Origin: Treponema sp.
Lineage (GTDB): Bacteria > Spirochaetota > Spirochaetia > Treponematales > Treponemataceae
Assembly: GCA_017548565.1 (NCBI GenBank)
Contig: JAFYZU010000054.1
Span: 60,689 to 124,688, forward strand
Direction of reading: 5' to 3'
Length of the DNA stretch: 64,000 nt
The notes beneath the pieces are model-generated. The model was not told the DNA's origin and searched no databases. It worked only from the letters and a program-made list of their open reading frames with translations. How positions within the stretch are numbered: position 1 is the first letter of the stretch; each line of letters begins with the position of its first letter. Of the stretch, positions 27,627 to 37,030 are shown in pieces. Position numbers and translations under genes: made by a program.

Positions 27627-28097
27627 ATGGCTATCGAAGATCAGTTTCAGTTAGTAACGTTTCAGCTTGGTGAAGAATTATACGGTGTAAACATTATGGA
27701 TGTAAAAGAAATCGTTCGTCTTCAGGATGTTCGTGTTATTCCGAATGCTCCATATTATGTTGAAGGTATTATCAATCTTCGTGGTGAAATTATTCCGATT
27801 ATAGATTTGCACAAACGATTCAGAATAAAACCTCTGCCAAAAGAAGAAGTTGATTTTGACGGTGGATTCATAATTCTGAATATTGATAATAATAAAATCG
27901 GTATTATAATCGATAAAATTGCAAGGGTTGTTCCCGTAAAACGAGAGGATGTAAAGGATCCTCCGCAGATGATAAGTGGTATTGGTTCTGAGTATATAGA
28001 AGGTGTAATTCGTGAAGAAAATGCATATCTTGTAATGCTTAATACTCGGAAATTATTTAATGCAAATGAATTAATGAAAATTATAGATAATCAATAA
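27627..28097 (+). CDS. cheW: Chemotaxis coupling protein CheW
   Basis: A 156-residue single-domain CheW, which bridges chemoreceptors and the CheA kinase in the cytoplasmic array. Typical strands are present: FQLGEELYGVNIMDVKEI, the conserved VEGIINLRGEIIPIIDL (about residues 48-64), and IGIIIDKIARVVPVKREDV. It has a strong promoter and ribosome-binding site. The next gene begins directly at its stop (TAAATG). No cheA or receptor gene is in the window, so this is probably an additional or detached cheW. Confidence 0.95.
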   Translation: MAIEDQFQLVTFQLGEELYGVNIMDVKEIVRLQDVRVIPNAPYYVEGIINLRGEIIPIIDLHKRFRIKPLPKEEVDFDGGFIILNIDNNKIGIIIDKIARVVPVKREDVKDPPQMISGIGSEYIEGVIREENAYLVMLNTRKLFNANELMKIIDNQ

Positions 28098-29153
28098 ATG
28101 ATACAGACATATAGTACAACAATCAGACGAAAAGAAATGGATGCGGTATTAACCTGCATGGTTGATGAAAAAATAGGACCAGGTGAGTTAAATATCCGCT
28201 TGATACAGCAGGTTAAAGAAACATTTAAATGTGATGGAGCGGTTGCTCTTAGAAGTCCTGCAATAGCACTTAATTATGTTTTAAAGGCACTTGATCTTGA
28301 AAAAGGTTCAAAAATTCTTTTATCTGCACTGGCACCTTCATGGCAGTATCAGGTAGTAGAAGGCTTGGGATATGAACCATATGTTCTTGATGTTGAAGAA
28401 GCAACAGGACTTGTTAATGCAAAAACTTATGAAGAAGCTACGAAAAACGGCGGTAAACTTATAATCCTTCATGAAACAGAAGGAATTGTTCCATCCGATT
28501 TGAATGAAATACTACAGATTGGTATACCGGTAATAGAAGATATTTCTCAAAGTGCCGGTGCAGTCGTTAATCTTAAAAATGAAACAACCGGTGAAGTTGA
28601 GCAGAAACGTGCGGGACTCTTCGGTTTATATACAATTCTTGGGCTTGAAGAAAGAGATGTAATAACGGCCGGTGGTGGGGCAGTCCTTATGGCGCCTGGA
28701 AGAAGGGAATGGATTGTCCTTAAAAAATTTGTTGATGAAGCTCCAGTTACAGATCTTTTACCGGACATTAATTGTGCACTGGGATGGGTTCAGGTAAAGG
28801 AATATGCAAGAAATGAAAAAACAAGAAAAGAATTTTTTGCAATGTATCAGCAGGCCTGTATGATGGGCAGGCATAAAATGTTCGCAAGGGAAGGGGATGA
28901 TGGTTCTACGATGAGTTGTTTTCCTCTGATTCTTAACACTTCTTTCAAGGATGTAAAACAGTACACAGCCAGAAAAGAAATTGAAATTCAGCCTGCTTTT
29001 GAAAATTCAATCATAGCTTATAAAGATGAACTTTCGTCAGACTGTGTTCATGCAAAATCAATAATGCTTCGTTGTGCTCATTTTCCTCTGTATCCGAGAT
29101 TAACGCATAATGAGGTCGCAAAGATTGTTAAAGTTCTGGGATCATTACCGTAA
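28098..29153 (+). CDS. DegT/DnrJ/EryC1-fold protein lacking the PLP lysine
   Basis: A 351-residue protein with the fold signature of DegT-type sugar aminotransferases: the cofactor-phosphate region near VALRSPAIALNYVLKAL (residues 48-64) and the PLP-ring aspartate in VIEDISQSAGA (Asp148). Where the family has a lysine before the T-A-E-G-G motif, this protein has LEERDVITAGGG, which places Arg186 at the Schiff-base position. It is therefore unlikely to be an ordinary aminotransferase. It is fused in operon terms to cheW (stop-start TAAATG), and NAD kinase follows after 11 bases. A role as a dehydratase-like, binding or scaffold protein is possible; none is demonstrated. Confidence 0.78.
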   Translation: MIQTYSTTIRRKEMDAVLTCMVDEKIGPGELNIRLIQQVKETFKCDGAVALRSPAIALNYVLKALDLEKGSKILLSALAPSWQYQVVEGLGYEPYVLDVEEATGLVNAKTYEEATKNGGKLIILHETEGIVPSDLNEILQIGIPVIEDISQSAGAVVNLKNETTGEVEQKRAGLFGLYTILGLEERDVITAGGGAVLMAPGRREWIVLKKFVDEAPVTDLLPDINCALGWVQVKEYARNEKTRKEFFAMYQQACMMGRHKMFAREGDDGSTMSCFPLILNTSFKDVKQYTARKEIEIQPAFENSIIAYKDELSSDCVHAKSIMLRCAHFPLYPRLTHNEVAKIVKVLGSLP

Positions 29154-29164
29154 TTAAGGATGAA

Positions 29165-30007
29165 ATGAAAAAAGTTCTAGTTATAATTAATGTAAGTAAA
29201 GATGAATCTCTTGCTCTTTCCACAAAGGTTTCGGACTTTTTAAAACGTAAAGGATATGAAGTTGTTTTATTAAGTTATGATGGTTTTTGTGATAATACAT
29301 CTTTTGCTGAATTTTCATTTGTAGTTTCATTAGGTGGGGATGGAACTGTATTGTATGCAGCCAGAAACAGTGTTGATTTTGATATTCCTGTTTTTCCTAT
29401 AAATCTAGGTGAATTCGGATTTATTGCCTCGATTAATAAGGAAGAATGGGAAAAACAGCTTGATTTATTTTTGAATGATAAAGCGTTGTATCAGGAACGG
29501 ACAATGATAAAGGCAAATCTGTTCCGTAATGATAAGCTTGTTGCAGAATCCTATGCTTTGAATGATGTAGTAATCAGTGCAAAAAATACTGCACGAACTG
29601 TTGCACTTGATGTATCTTATAATTCATCTCATCTTTGTAAACTGAAATCTGATGGTGTTATAGTCAGTACGGCAACAGGTTCAACCGCATATTCAGCTTC
29701 TGCAGGAGGTCCTATCGTTGAACCTTCTTTAAATGCATTTGTTTTTACACCTATAAATTCTTTTTCGCTTTCTTCAAGACCGATTGTTCTTAATGGAGAA
29801 GGTAAAATTGAAATTGTAATACAGCCCTGCAGAACAAAAGAAATATGCATGATTGTCGATGGACAGGAGCCTGTGAGTTTACAGACAAATGATAAAATTG
29901 TGATTACAACAATTGAAAAAAAGATAAGATTAATCTGCAGTACAAAAGATAATTTTTATGATGCATTGCGTTCTAAAATGAACTGGTCGGGAGGGCCGCA
30001 TGCTTGA
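29165..30007 (+). CDS. nadK: NAD kinase
   Basis: Makes NADP from NAD and ATP or polyphosphate. The 280-residue protein has the diagnostic GGDGT (VVSLGGDGTVLYAARN, about residue 57), the NE/ND motif in YALNDVVIS (about 138) and SDGVIVSTATGSTAYSASAGGP (about 160-180). The ATG is 11 bases past the DegT-like gene. The gene end overlaps recN by 8 bases, indicating one operon cheW through the HD protein. Confidence 0.96.
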   Translation: MKKVLVIINVSKDESLALSTKVSDFLKRKGYEVVLLSYDGFCDNTSFAEFSFVVSLGGDGTVLYAARNSVDFDIPVFPINLGEFGFIASINKEEWEKQLDLFLNDKALYQERTMIKANLFRNDKLVAESYALNDVVISAKNTARTVALDVSYNSSHLCKLKSDGVIVSTATGSTAYSASAGGPIVEPSLNAFVFTPINSFSLSSRPIVLNGEGKIEIVIQPCRTKEICMIVDGQEPVSLQTNDKIVITTIEKKIRLICSTKDNFYDALRSKMNWSGGPHA

Positions 30008-31739
30008 AGAATTAACGATTAAAGATTTTGCTCTCATAGAATCAGATTATCTTGAATTTAAACGAGGTTTTACTGTGCTTTCCGGAGAAACAGGTGCCGG
30101 AAAATCCATCTTAATAGGTGCACTTTCTTTTTTATTAGGCGGAAAAGCAGAAATAACTCAAATCAGAAACGGTAAAAATGAAGCATCGGTAAGCGGAGTT
30201 TTTTTTCTTCAGCCTCCGTCTTCACCTGTATCTATTAAGGATGATGAAGAACCTTCGAATGCTTATGAATGGCTTTTTCTTCATGGAATAACACTTGAAA
30301 ATAATCGTGTACTTTTACGTCGTTTTATCCGTGATTCGGGAAAGTCAGGAGCGTGGATAAATGACACTCCTGTAACAAGAACAGATTTAGCACAGTTTTC
30401 ATCATTTCTTGTTGACATTCACGGGCAGCATGAACATCAGTCCTTGATGAAGGTTTCTGAACATAGAAAATTTCTCGACGGTCGTGCCGGAATTCTTTCA
30501 GAGGTTGATGAGTTCAAAAAAAGATACGCACTTCTTGTACTGAAAAGAAATCAGTTTAATGAATATTCAATGTCTGAATCTGAACGTCTGAGAAAGCTTG
30601 ATATGATGACCTTTGCTGTTCAGGAAATATCTGAAGCAAACCTTAAATCAAATGAAGATAAGATACTTGAAGAAGAAGAAGGCAGATTATTATCCTTCGA
30701 AAAAATTTATTCAGAGGTTGAGCAGATAAACGAAATGCTGTCATCTTCAGAGATGTCAATAGTTCCTTTACTAAAAAAGGTTCGCAGGGAATCTTCAGTT
30801 GTCGTAGAAATGGATAAGTCTGTGTCGGCACTTGATGAACGAATTGAATCTGCTTTTTATGAGCTTTCTGATATTTCTGATGAATTCCAGTCTTATAAAA
30901 ACAGGCTTGTATTTGATCCTGCAAGACTTTCTGAAGTTCAGGAAAGACTTTCGGTTATCAATAATCTTAAGAAAAAATATGCATCAAGCGTTAATGCTCC
31001 CCTCAGCGAGGTTATGGATTATCTTGCTCAGGCAAAACAGTATGTTGAAGAAAATTCTGACGGAAATAACAAACGTGATATTCTAGCCTCAGAAATAAGG
31101 CAGCTCGAGCATGAAATTTTACAGAGGGCAGAAATCCTTACAAAAAAACGAAAGGATGCCGCATTAAAACTAAATGTAGAAGTAGATCAGATTCTTTCAA
31201 AACTTGGAATGAACGGAACTCATTTTGAAGTAAGCATTACGCAGAAAAATGGTTCTGAGGTTGAACAGATCTGCGGACCTTATGGAAAAGATAACATTGA
31301 ATTTTTAATCAGTGCCAATCCAGGTAATCCTTTACTTCCTCTTGCAAAAATTGCATCGGGTGGTGAACTTTCTCGAGTGATGCTTGCACTTAAAACTATA
31401 TTTGCCCAGACAGACAGCGTTGATACCTTGATTTTTGATGAAATCGATACAGGAATCGGCGGTGAAGTTGCCGTTGCAGTCGGTTCTCATATGAAATCAC
31501 TTGCTAAAAACCGTCAGATTTTCTGTATTACACACCTAGCGAGTATTGCAGTTTATGCCGATAATCAGATTAAGATTGAAAAAGCAGTATCAGGTGGAAT
31601 TACTTCATCTAATGTACATGAGGTTACAGGTAATGAACGTATTCAGGAAATTGCCCGTATGCTTTCCGGTGATTCTGATACAGAACAATCCCTGATTCAT
31701 GCACGATCGATGTTAGAAAAATTCAGCGGAGGTTTTTGA
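30000..31739 (+). CDS. recN: DNA repair protein RecN
   Basis: An SMC-like ATPase for double-strand break repair. The 579-residue protein shows Walker A SGETGAGKSILIGALSFLLGGKA near residue 30, an internal coiled coil (about 165-370), the ABC signature IASGGELSRVMLALK (about 455) and Walker B LIFDEIDTGIGGEVA (about 480), plus the conserved FCITHLASIA. The ATG overlaps the nadK end. The nadK-recN pairing is common in many bacteria. Confidence 0.96.
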   Translation: MLEELTIKDFALIESDYLEFKRGFTVLSGETGAGKSILIGALSFLLGGKAEITQIRNGKNEASVSGVFFLQPPSSPVSIKDDEEPSNAYEWLFLHGITLENNRVLLRRFIRDSGKSGAWINDTPVTRTDLAQFSSFLVDIHGQHEHQSLMKVSEHRKFLDGRAGILSEVDEFKKRYALLVLKRNQFNEYSMSESERLRKLDMMTFAVQEISEANLKSNEDKILEEEEGRLLSFEKIYSEVEQINEMLSSSEMSIVPLLKKVRRESSVVVEMDKSVSALDERIESAFYELSDISDEFQSYKNRLVFDPARLSEVQERLSVINNLKKKYASSVNAPLSEVMDYLAQAKQYVEENSDGNNKRDILASEIRQLEHEILQRAEILTKKRKDAALKLNVEVDQILSKLGMNGTHFEVSITQKNGSEVEQICGPYGKDNIEFLISANPGNPLLPLAKIASGGELSRVMLALKTIFAQTDSVDTLIFDEIDTGIGGEVAVAVGSHMKSLAKNRQIFCITHLASIAVYADNQIKIEKAVSGGITSSNVHEVTGNERIQEIARMLSGDSDTEQSLIHARSMLEKFSGGF

Positions 31740-32542
31740 TGGCAAAAATTTCTGAAGAGACAAGAGAGAATTACGCGCAGGCAATCAAGCCTTATAAAGA
31801 TAAGATTGCACAGATTTTATCAAAAGAAAAAACTATGCTCGCAAGCATGCATAAAGGTGATGCAGATCTTGAATTGAAAAAGCTTACTTTATGCGAGGAT
31901 ATGATTTATATTTCATCCCTTTATGTAGCACAGAACAGCGTTTCTTTAAAGCTCATGGAAGTTAAAAATAATGATGCCCTTAATGAATCAAGAAAGATTC
32001 TGTATAAGGCTATAATATATCTGGAAGAAATAGTTTCTAATTTTATTGATTGTCCTTTTTCAGATCTTGCTCCCTATCATGAAAAAATCGCAAGTGTAGA
32101 TATAGAACGACGTTATCTGATTATAAGAAAGCTTGGACTTTCAATTCAGGTTTTGAAGGATGCTTTCGGTGATAACAGTAAATGGAAGTGGTCCTTTGTT
32201 GAACTTGAAGGCCGTTTTACTACAGTTACAAAAAATCTTATCGATATGAAGGAAGCAAACAAGGATTATTTTGATCCGCGTTCAGAGCATTATGAAACTA
32301 CTGTTTTATTCATAAGACTCATAATAAAGCTTTTGAACAATGCAGCAAACGGTTATCGTGACCGTTATGAGCTTTCTACCCGGCGAATTGATGATATGCG
32401 TGATGCCATTAAATATCTTCTTGCATTGCGAAAGGTATATATTATATTAGGACAGAATGATCAGTCAGAAGAAGTAAAGAAAAAAGCAGTTGTCTGGAAG
32501 GACAAGATGGATGCTGATCATAAAAAAGGTCTAAGCAACTAA
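31739..32542 (+). CDS. Hypothetical helical protein
   Basis: A 267-residue soluble protein without signal peptide or membrane segment. It is Lys/Glu-rich and almost entirely helical by appearance (ENYAQAIKPYKDKIAQILSKE, then RDRYELSTRRIDDMRDAIKYLLALR). I recognise no named family. The start used is the ATG at 31739, coupled to the recN stop (TGATG) with GGAGG at 31728-31732. A TTG one codon upstream is also possible. It precedes the HD-domain gene by 13 bases and may act with it. Confidence 0.75.
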   Translation: MAKISEETRENYAQAIKPYKDKIAQILSKEKTMLASMHKGDADLELKKLTLCEDMIYISSLYVAQNSVSLKLMEVKNNDALNESRKILYKAIIYLEEIVSNFIDCPFSDLAPYHEKIASVDIERRYLIIRKLGLSIQVLKDAFGDNSKWKWSFVELEGRFTTVTKNLIDMKEANKDYFDPRSEHYETTVLFIRLIIKLLNNAANGYRDRYELSTRRIDDMRDAIKYLLALRKVYIILGQNDQSEEVKKKAVVWKDKMDADHKKGLSN

Positions 32543-32555
32543 TAGAGTGCATGCT

Positions 32556-33770
32556 ATGGAAAAAAATCTCGTTTTGAAAATATTTGAAGGGTTTTCCATT
32601 CAAAGATGGAATGACCTTGTACGTCCGTTTGATCTTGTAGAAATGGATAAAGCGGCTGAAAAAATGGTGATTGCATACATCATCGGAAAGTTCGAGGAAA
32701 ACAAAGGAAACAAAGTTGACTGGAGCTGGATGATTTATGCTTCACTTTTTGATCTTCTCAAAAAAATAGCACTTTGTGATATCAAGGCACCGGTTCAGCA
32801 GAAATTGAAAAAAGAATTTCCTCTTGAATATATGCGTCTTAACGAATGGGTATTAAATCAATACCGGCAGCTTATAAAGGATGATGAGCTTTTTTCCAAA
32901 TTTACAATTTATATTGGTCAGAAGGCCGGTTCTTTTAAAACTCCCGATGAATTAAAGCTTTCTCAGCATATATATAATGCCGCACATAAGTTTTCTACAT
33001 TACGCGAGCTTGAAATGATATCTGTCGTAAATGAAAAAGAACGTCTTGCAGATATTGAAGCAGATTTGAAAGCTGGAATTCAGCCTTATCTCGATCTGGA
33101 AGGATTACAGAAATTCATGACCCGTCAAAAAGAATTTGATTTTCTTCTTAAGATTGAACAGCTTCGTTTTCAGACACGCTGGAATCAGACACCACGTATA
33201 CCGCAGACTTCTGTTTTAGGTCATTCATTTTATGTTGCGATTTTATCTTTACTGATGGGGCGTGAAAGTCAGGTTAAGATGTGTGAAAAACGCGTAATCA
33301 ATACATTTTTCAGCGCTTTGTTTCATGATCTTCCTGAATCAGTTACAAGAGATATAATTTCTCCGGTTAAACAGGCAACAAATGAACTTCCGAATATTGT
33401 AAAGAAAATCGAAGATGAAATTGTAAACAAAGAACTTGTTCCTCTTATGCGAGATTTTTATGTAGATCAGGTTATTTATTTTACGAGCGATGAATTTTTT
33501 GACAGGATTAACGTGGACGGTAAAACAGAGATTGTTTCTTTTGATGATTTGAATTCAAAATACAATGATGAAAAATTTAATCCTGTTGACGGAAGATTAA
33601 TCAGGATCTGTGATCATCTTTCGGCTTTAATGGAAGCAGATATTTCGATAAAACACGGAATTACTTCAATACATCTTGTTACCGGACGTGAAGGTCTTTT
33701 GAATTATTATAAAAAGGATGAAATCATCAGCGGAATTAATGTTTACAGTTTATTTCACAGTTTGATGTAA
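32556..33770 (+). CDS. HD-domain phosphohydrolase (YfbR-like)
   Basis: A 404-residue protein whose C-terminal half carries an HD metal site of the YfbR-like group: His in VLGHSFYVAIL (about 222), the HD pair in FSALFHDLPESVTRD (about 257), and a distal Asp in RLIRICDHLSALMEAD (about 350). YfbR proteins are 5'-deoxynucleotidases; this one is twice their size, with an N-terminal helical region of unknown role, so the substrate is open. A GTG at 32547 is in frame; the ATG at 32556 has GAG at 32545-32547 and seems better. It ends the cheW operon. Confidence 0.82.
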   Translation: MEKNLVLKIFEGFSIQRWNDLVRPFDLVEMDKAAEKMVIAYIIGKFEENKGNKVDWSWMIYASLFDLLKKIALCDIKAPVQQKLKKEFPLEYMRLNEWVLNQYRQLIKDDELFSKFTIYIGQKAGSFKTPDELKLSQHIYNAAHKFSTLRELEMISVVNEKERLADIEADLKAGIQPYLDLEGLQKFMTRQKEFDFLLKIEQLRFQTRWNQTPRIPQTSVLGHSFYVAILSLLMGRESQVKMCEKRVINTFFSALFHDLPESVTRDIISPVKQATNELPNIVKKIEDEIVNKELVPLMRDFYVDQVIYFTSDEFFDRINVDGKTEIVSFDDLNSKYNDEKFNPVDGRLIRICDHLSALMEADISIKHGITSIHLVTGREGLLNYYKKDEIISGINVYSLFHSLM

Positions 33771-33776
33771 TTTATT

Positions 33777-33803
33777 CAAAAAATCACAGTTTTTTTCCGA
33801 TAA
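33777..33803 (+). promoter_or_regulatory. Sigma-28 like promoter of the LysM gene
   Basis: CAAA at 33777-33780, exactly 15 bases, then TCCGATAA at 33796-33803. This matches 10 of the 12 bases of TAAA-N15-GCCGATAA with the correct spacing. The ATG follows 7 bases later, the same geometry as the sigma-28 site at 15951-15977. Confidence 0.5.
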
Positions 33804-33810
33804 TAATTTT

Positions 33811-34674
33811 ATGAGGAATTTACGTAAAATATCTATCGGAATTGTTTTGTTTATATTAGTATCCGCTTTTATCTATGCAGATTCAAGTTATAAGGTTCAG
33901 AAAGGAGATACCTTATATTCAATCAGCCGGAAATATCAGATTACTGTTGCCGAATTATGTTCTGCAAATAATATCACTGATAAAACTGTAATTAAAGAAG
34001 GGCAGAAATTAATAATTCCAAAGGCAGATATAGCAAATGCGGTAGCCCTTAACACTGATGAATCAAAAACTACAGTTAATGTAAAAACTGTTTATTATAC
34101 AGTCGTAAAAGGAGATACTCTTTATTCAATTGCAAAAAGGAATAATATGACTGTTGCAGAGCTTCTTGCCCTTAATGAACTTGATTCAAATACAGTCATT
34201 AAAATAGGACAGAAGCTTAAAATTAAGGATACATCTGTAAAAACTCAGACAGAAACTCCTGTAGTTTCGACTAAGGCTCCTGATACACGAAACTATGGAA
34301 AGACAGTTCAGGCAGATGCTTCTACTGTATGGCCGGTTAAAAATCCAAAGGTAACTACACTCAAAGGTAAAGCCTCAGGGGTTCAGCTTTCTGCAGCCGC
34401 AAATGAAAAGGTAACATGTATCCGTGAGGGAACTGTTATGTATATTGGAGTTTACCGAGGATTTGGTCAGGTAATTTTTGTTCAATCACAGACCGGTATC
34501 ATTTATTCATACATGGGTGTAAATAATGTAAAGGTTAAGAAGGGTGATTACGTGCTTTTCGGCAAGGAGATTGGAACTGCAGGTGTCGATTCAATCAGCG
34601 GAAAATCACAGATAACATTTATGGTTTTCCAGAACGGACATCCTATAGATCCTGCAAAAGCACCAAGAAATTAA
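33811..34674 (+). CDS. LysM protein with degenerate M23 (LytM) domain
   Basis: A 287-residue secreted protein: signal peptide (residues 1-23), LysM1 (about 27-71, YKVQKGDTLYSISRKY), LysM2 (about 95-140, YTVVKGDTLYSIAKRN), a linker, and a C-terminal M23/LytM fold (VTCIREGTVMYIGVYRGFGQVIFV). All metal-binding histidines of M23 peptidases are gone: the H-x3-D position reads QLSAA and the H-x-H position ITFMVF. It should bind peptidoglycan and perhaps activate an amidase, like EnvC or NlpD, rather than cut. No ribosome-binding site precedes the ATG. It converges with the exonuclease gene (4-base overlap). Confidence 0.87.
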   Translation: MRNLRKISIGIVLFILVSAFIYADSSYKVQKGDTLYSISRKYQITVAELCSANNITDKTVIKEGQKLIIPKADIANAVALNTDESKTTVNVKTVYYTVVKGDTLYSIAKRNNMTVAELLALNELDSNTVIKIGQKLKIKDTSVKTQTETPVVSTKAPDTRNYGKTVQADASTVWPVKNPKVTTLKGKASGVQLSAAANEKVTCIREGTVMYIGVYRGFGQVIFVQSQTGIIYSYMGVNNVKVKKGDYVLFGKEIGTAGVDSISGKSQITFMVFQNGHPIDPAKAPRN

Positions 34675-35240
34675 CTTTTTGATTCCGTGCACATCTTAAC
34701 AAAAAGCTGCATGCATACATTTGCATCATCATAGGCTCTGTGTGAATGACCTGGGTCTATTTTTAATTCATGGGCAAGAAAATCAAGCTTGTGTTTTTCT
34801 AACGAAGGATAAAACCATCTTGAAAATTGAAGCGTATCGATTGTTTTGTTTCTTGCAGGTTCAAGCTCACATAGTTCACATTCTGCATTAATGAAATTCA
34901 AATCAAACTGTGCATTATGTGCTATAAGGATTGTATTTTCAATCATCTGTAAAAAATCAGGGAGTTTATCCGAAATAAGGGGACTTGTCATTACCATCCT
35001 TTGTGTAATTCCAGTGAGCTCGGAAACAAAAGGGGGAATTATGCACTGAGGGTTAAAAAGCTGATTGAAGGAAGAAATAATACCATCTTTATCAAATTTT
35101 ATGGCGCCTATTTCCATTATTCTTCCGTTTTTTGGAGTAATTGATGTTGTTTCTGTATCAATTGCAGTAAAAACAGCACCCGCCTCATAAAGCAGGTGCA
35201 TTTTTTTAAAGTCCTTGAGAATTTTATTCAGATGCTGCAT
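34671..35240 (-). CDS. DnaQ-like 3'-5' exonuclease (Pol III epsilon type)
   Basis: A 189-residue DEDDh exonuclease. Exo I is AIDTETT (about residue 26), Exo II is ILIAHNAQFDLNFI (about 108) and Exo III is HSHRAYDDANV (about 165), giving the D-E-D-D-H set. It could be the proofreading subunit or a stand-alone trimming exonuclease; it lacks the C-terminal segment that binds Pol III alpha in E. coli. The start is ambiguous: ATG at 35240 overlaps the phosphohexomutase end by 17 bases, while ATG at 35201 has AAGGA about 10 bases upstream. Confidence 0.88.
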   Translation of the reverse strand: MQHLNKILKDFKKMHLLYEAGAVFTAIDTETTSITPKNGRIMEIGAIKFDKDGIISSFNQLFNPQCIIPPFVSELTGITQRMVMTSPLISDKLPDFLQMIENTILIAHNAQFDLNFINAECELCELEPARNKTIDTLQFSRWFYPSLEKHKLDFLAHELKIDPGHSHRAYDDANVCMQLFVKMCTESKS

Positions 35241-36969
35241 CGATTACTTTCTGAATATCTGCAGAAATTCCATCGCAGAGCATTGATGCTTTTTTCTTTG
35301 CTTCACTCAGCCATTCATCTGAACCGTCGCCTGCAGGAACCATTGAATTAATATAGAACTTGATTTTTGGTTCTGTACCGCTTGGTCTTGCGCTTACGAT
35401 AGTTCCGCTTTCCAGATAGAACTGAAGTACGTTGCTCTTTGGCAATTCCGGATCATTCATTAAATCTCTTACCTTTACGACTTTCTGTCCGCCGAGAGTA
35501 GATGGTGAAGATGTTCTTAATGAAGACATCATGTTTTTCATTGTTGCGACACCGCTCTGACCAGGGAAATTCTGAGATATAGAACGATCTTCAAAATAAC
35601 CGTATGTTTTGTACATATCGTCAAGATGTTCAAGAAGACTCTTTCCTTTTGAGCGCCAGTAAAGAATCATTTCGGCACACATTGCGGCAGCAGACACGCC
35701 GTCTTTATCCATTACTTCTTTTTCAATTTTGTAACCGTAGCTTTCTTCAAGTCCGAATACATAAGTGTATTTTCCGCTTTTTTCAAATGTTGCTTCAACG
35801 TTTGCAATCCATTTAAAGCCTGTAAGACATTCAAGCATTGTAACACCGAATTTTTTACAGATGTAATCACCGAACGGAGATGTTACGATGGAACGTACAC
35901 ATGCTGCATTAGCCGGCATTTTATTGAATTCTTTTCTTGAAAGGAATACATATTCCATTAAGAGGGCACCCATCTGGTTACCGCTTAAAAGTACGAAGTT
36001 TCCGTTTTTGTCAGGGAAAGCGGTTCCGAAGCGGTCAGAGTCAGGATCGGTTGCCATAAGTCCATCTGCTTTTTCTTTTACTGCAAGATCAACTGCCATT
36101 TTAAGTGCAGGTTTTTCTTCAGGATTCGGTTTTTCGACTGTCGGAAAATTACCATCCGGTTCACGCTGTTCCGGTACTGTGATGATGTTAAGTCCAAGAT
36201 CACCAAGAACTTTTTCAACATGCATTGCTCCTGTACCGTGCAATGGTGTGTAAACAATCCGTACATCCTTTGCTTTTTCTTTGATTAAATCTGGACGGAA
36301 AAGCTGTTCTTTACACATCTGCCAGAATTTTTCATCTATTTCTTTATCGATGATTACAAGTTTACCTGTAGCAATTGCTTCTACGCGGGTCATAGTCTTT
36401 ACATTTTTTACTTTGTTTACTTCTTCAATAATTCCAACATCATGAGGTTCTATTACCTGAGCACCATCGTTCCAGTATGCTTTGTATCCGTTGTACATTC
36501 TCGGGTTGTGTGAAGCAGTAACTACAACTCCTGTATCTGCCTTTAATGTCCTGATTGCAAATGAAAGCTCAGGAGTCGGACGGAGACTTGAAAATAGATA
36601 TGCTTTGATTCCATTAGCTGCAAAAATAAGTGCTGTTGCTTCTGCAAAAACGTCTGAATTTAAACGGCTGTCATAAGCGATTACTGCACTTAAAGTTCCT
36701 GCCTTTGCTTTTTCAGGGAATGCTTTTATTACATAGTTTGCAAGCCCCTGTGTTGCCATATTTATTTCAAGGGTGTTCATACGGTTTGTTCCGCCACCCA
36801 TTATTCCACGTAAACCGCCTGTTCCGAATTCAAGTGTCTGATAGAACCGGTCTTCAAGCTCGGTATAATCTTCTTTTGCAATAAGCTCTTCAATTTCTTT
36901 ACTGAATCTTTTGTCCTGTTCGGCATTGATATAGTCTTTTGCTTTCTGTAAGATTTCTGATTTATCCAT
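35224..36969 (-). CDS. Phosphoglucomutase/phosphomannomutase
   Basis: A 581-residue alpha-D-phosphohexomutase that interconverts hexose 1- and 6-phosphates. The phosphoserine loop is TASHNPRMYNGYK (about residue 133), the metal loop is DPDSDRFG (about 302), the sugar loop is GLEESYGY (about 402) and the phosphate-binding loop is RPSGTEPKIKFY (about 542). The N-terminal GTGGLRG motif supports the PgcA/PGM2-like long form. A CAGGAG ribosome-binding site precedes the ATG. It follows the xanthine-dehydrogenase-like genes by 61 bases, so it may be read through from them and could supply hexose-1-phosphate for the sugar genes upstream. Confidence 0.94.
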   Translation of the reverse strand: MDKSEILQKAKDYINAEQDKRFSKEIEELIAKEDYTELEDRFYQTLEFGTGGLRGIMGGGTNRMNTLEINMATQGLANYVIKAFPEKAKAGTLSAVIAYDSRLNSDVFAEATALIFAANGIKAYLFSSLRPTPELSFAIRTLKADTGVVVTASHNPRMYNGYKAYWNDGAQVIEPHDVGIIEEVNKVKNVKTMTRVEAIATGKLVIIDKEIDEKFWQMCKEQLFRPDLIKEKAKDVRIVYTPLHGTGAMHVEKVLGDLGLNIITVPEQREPDGNFPTVEKPNPEEKPALKMAVDLAVKEKADGLMATDPDSDRFGTAFPDKNGNFVLLSGNQMGALLMEYVFLSRKEFNKMPANAACVRSIVTSPFGDYICKKFGVTMLECLTGFKWIANVEATFEKSGKYTYVFGLEESYGYKIEKEVMDKDGVSAAAMCAEMILYWRSKGKSLLEHLDDMYKTYGYFEDRSISQNFPGQSGVATMKNMMSSLRTSSPSTLGGQKVVKVRDLMNDPELPKSNVLQFYLESGTIVSARPSGTEPKIKFYINSMVPAGDGSDEWLSEAKKKASMLCDGISADIQKVIDAASE

Positions 36970-37030
36970 AATATAACTCCTGATTTGTATATATATAATA
37001 ATAACTCATTTTTTTTATATTTTAAAGTAA

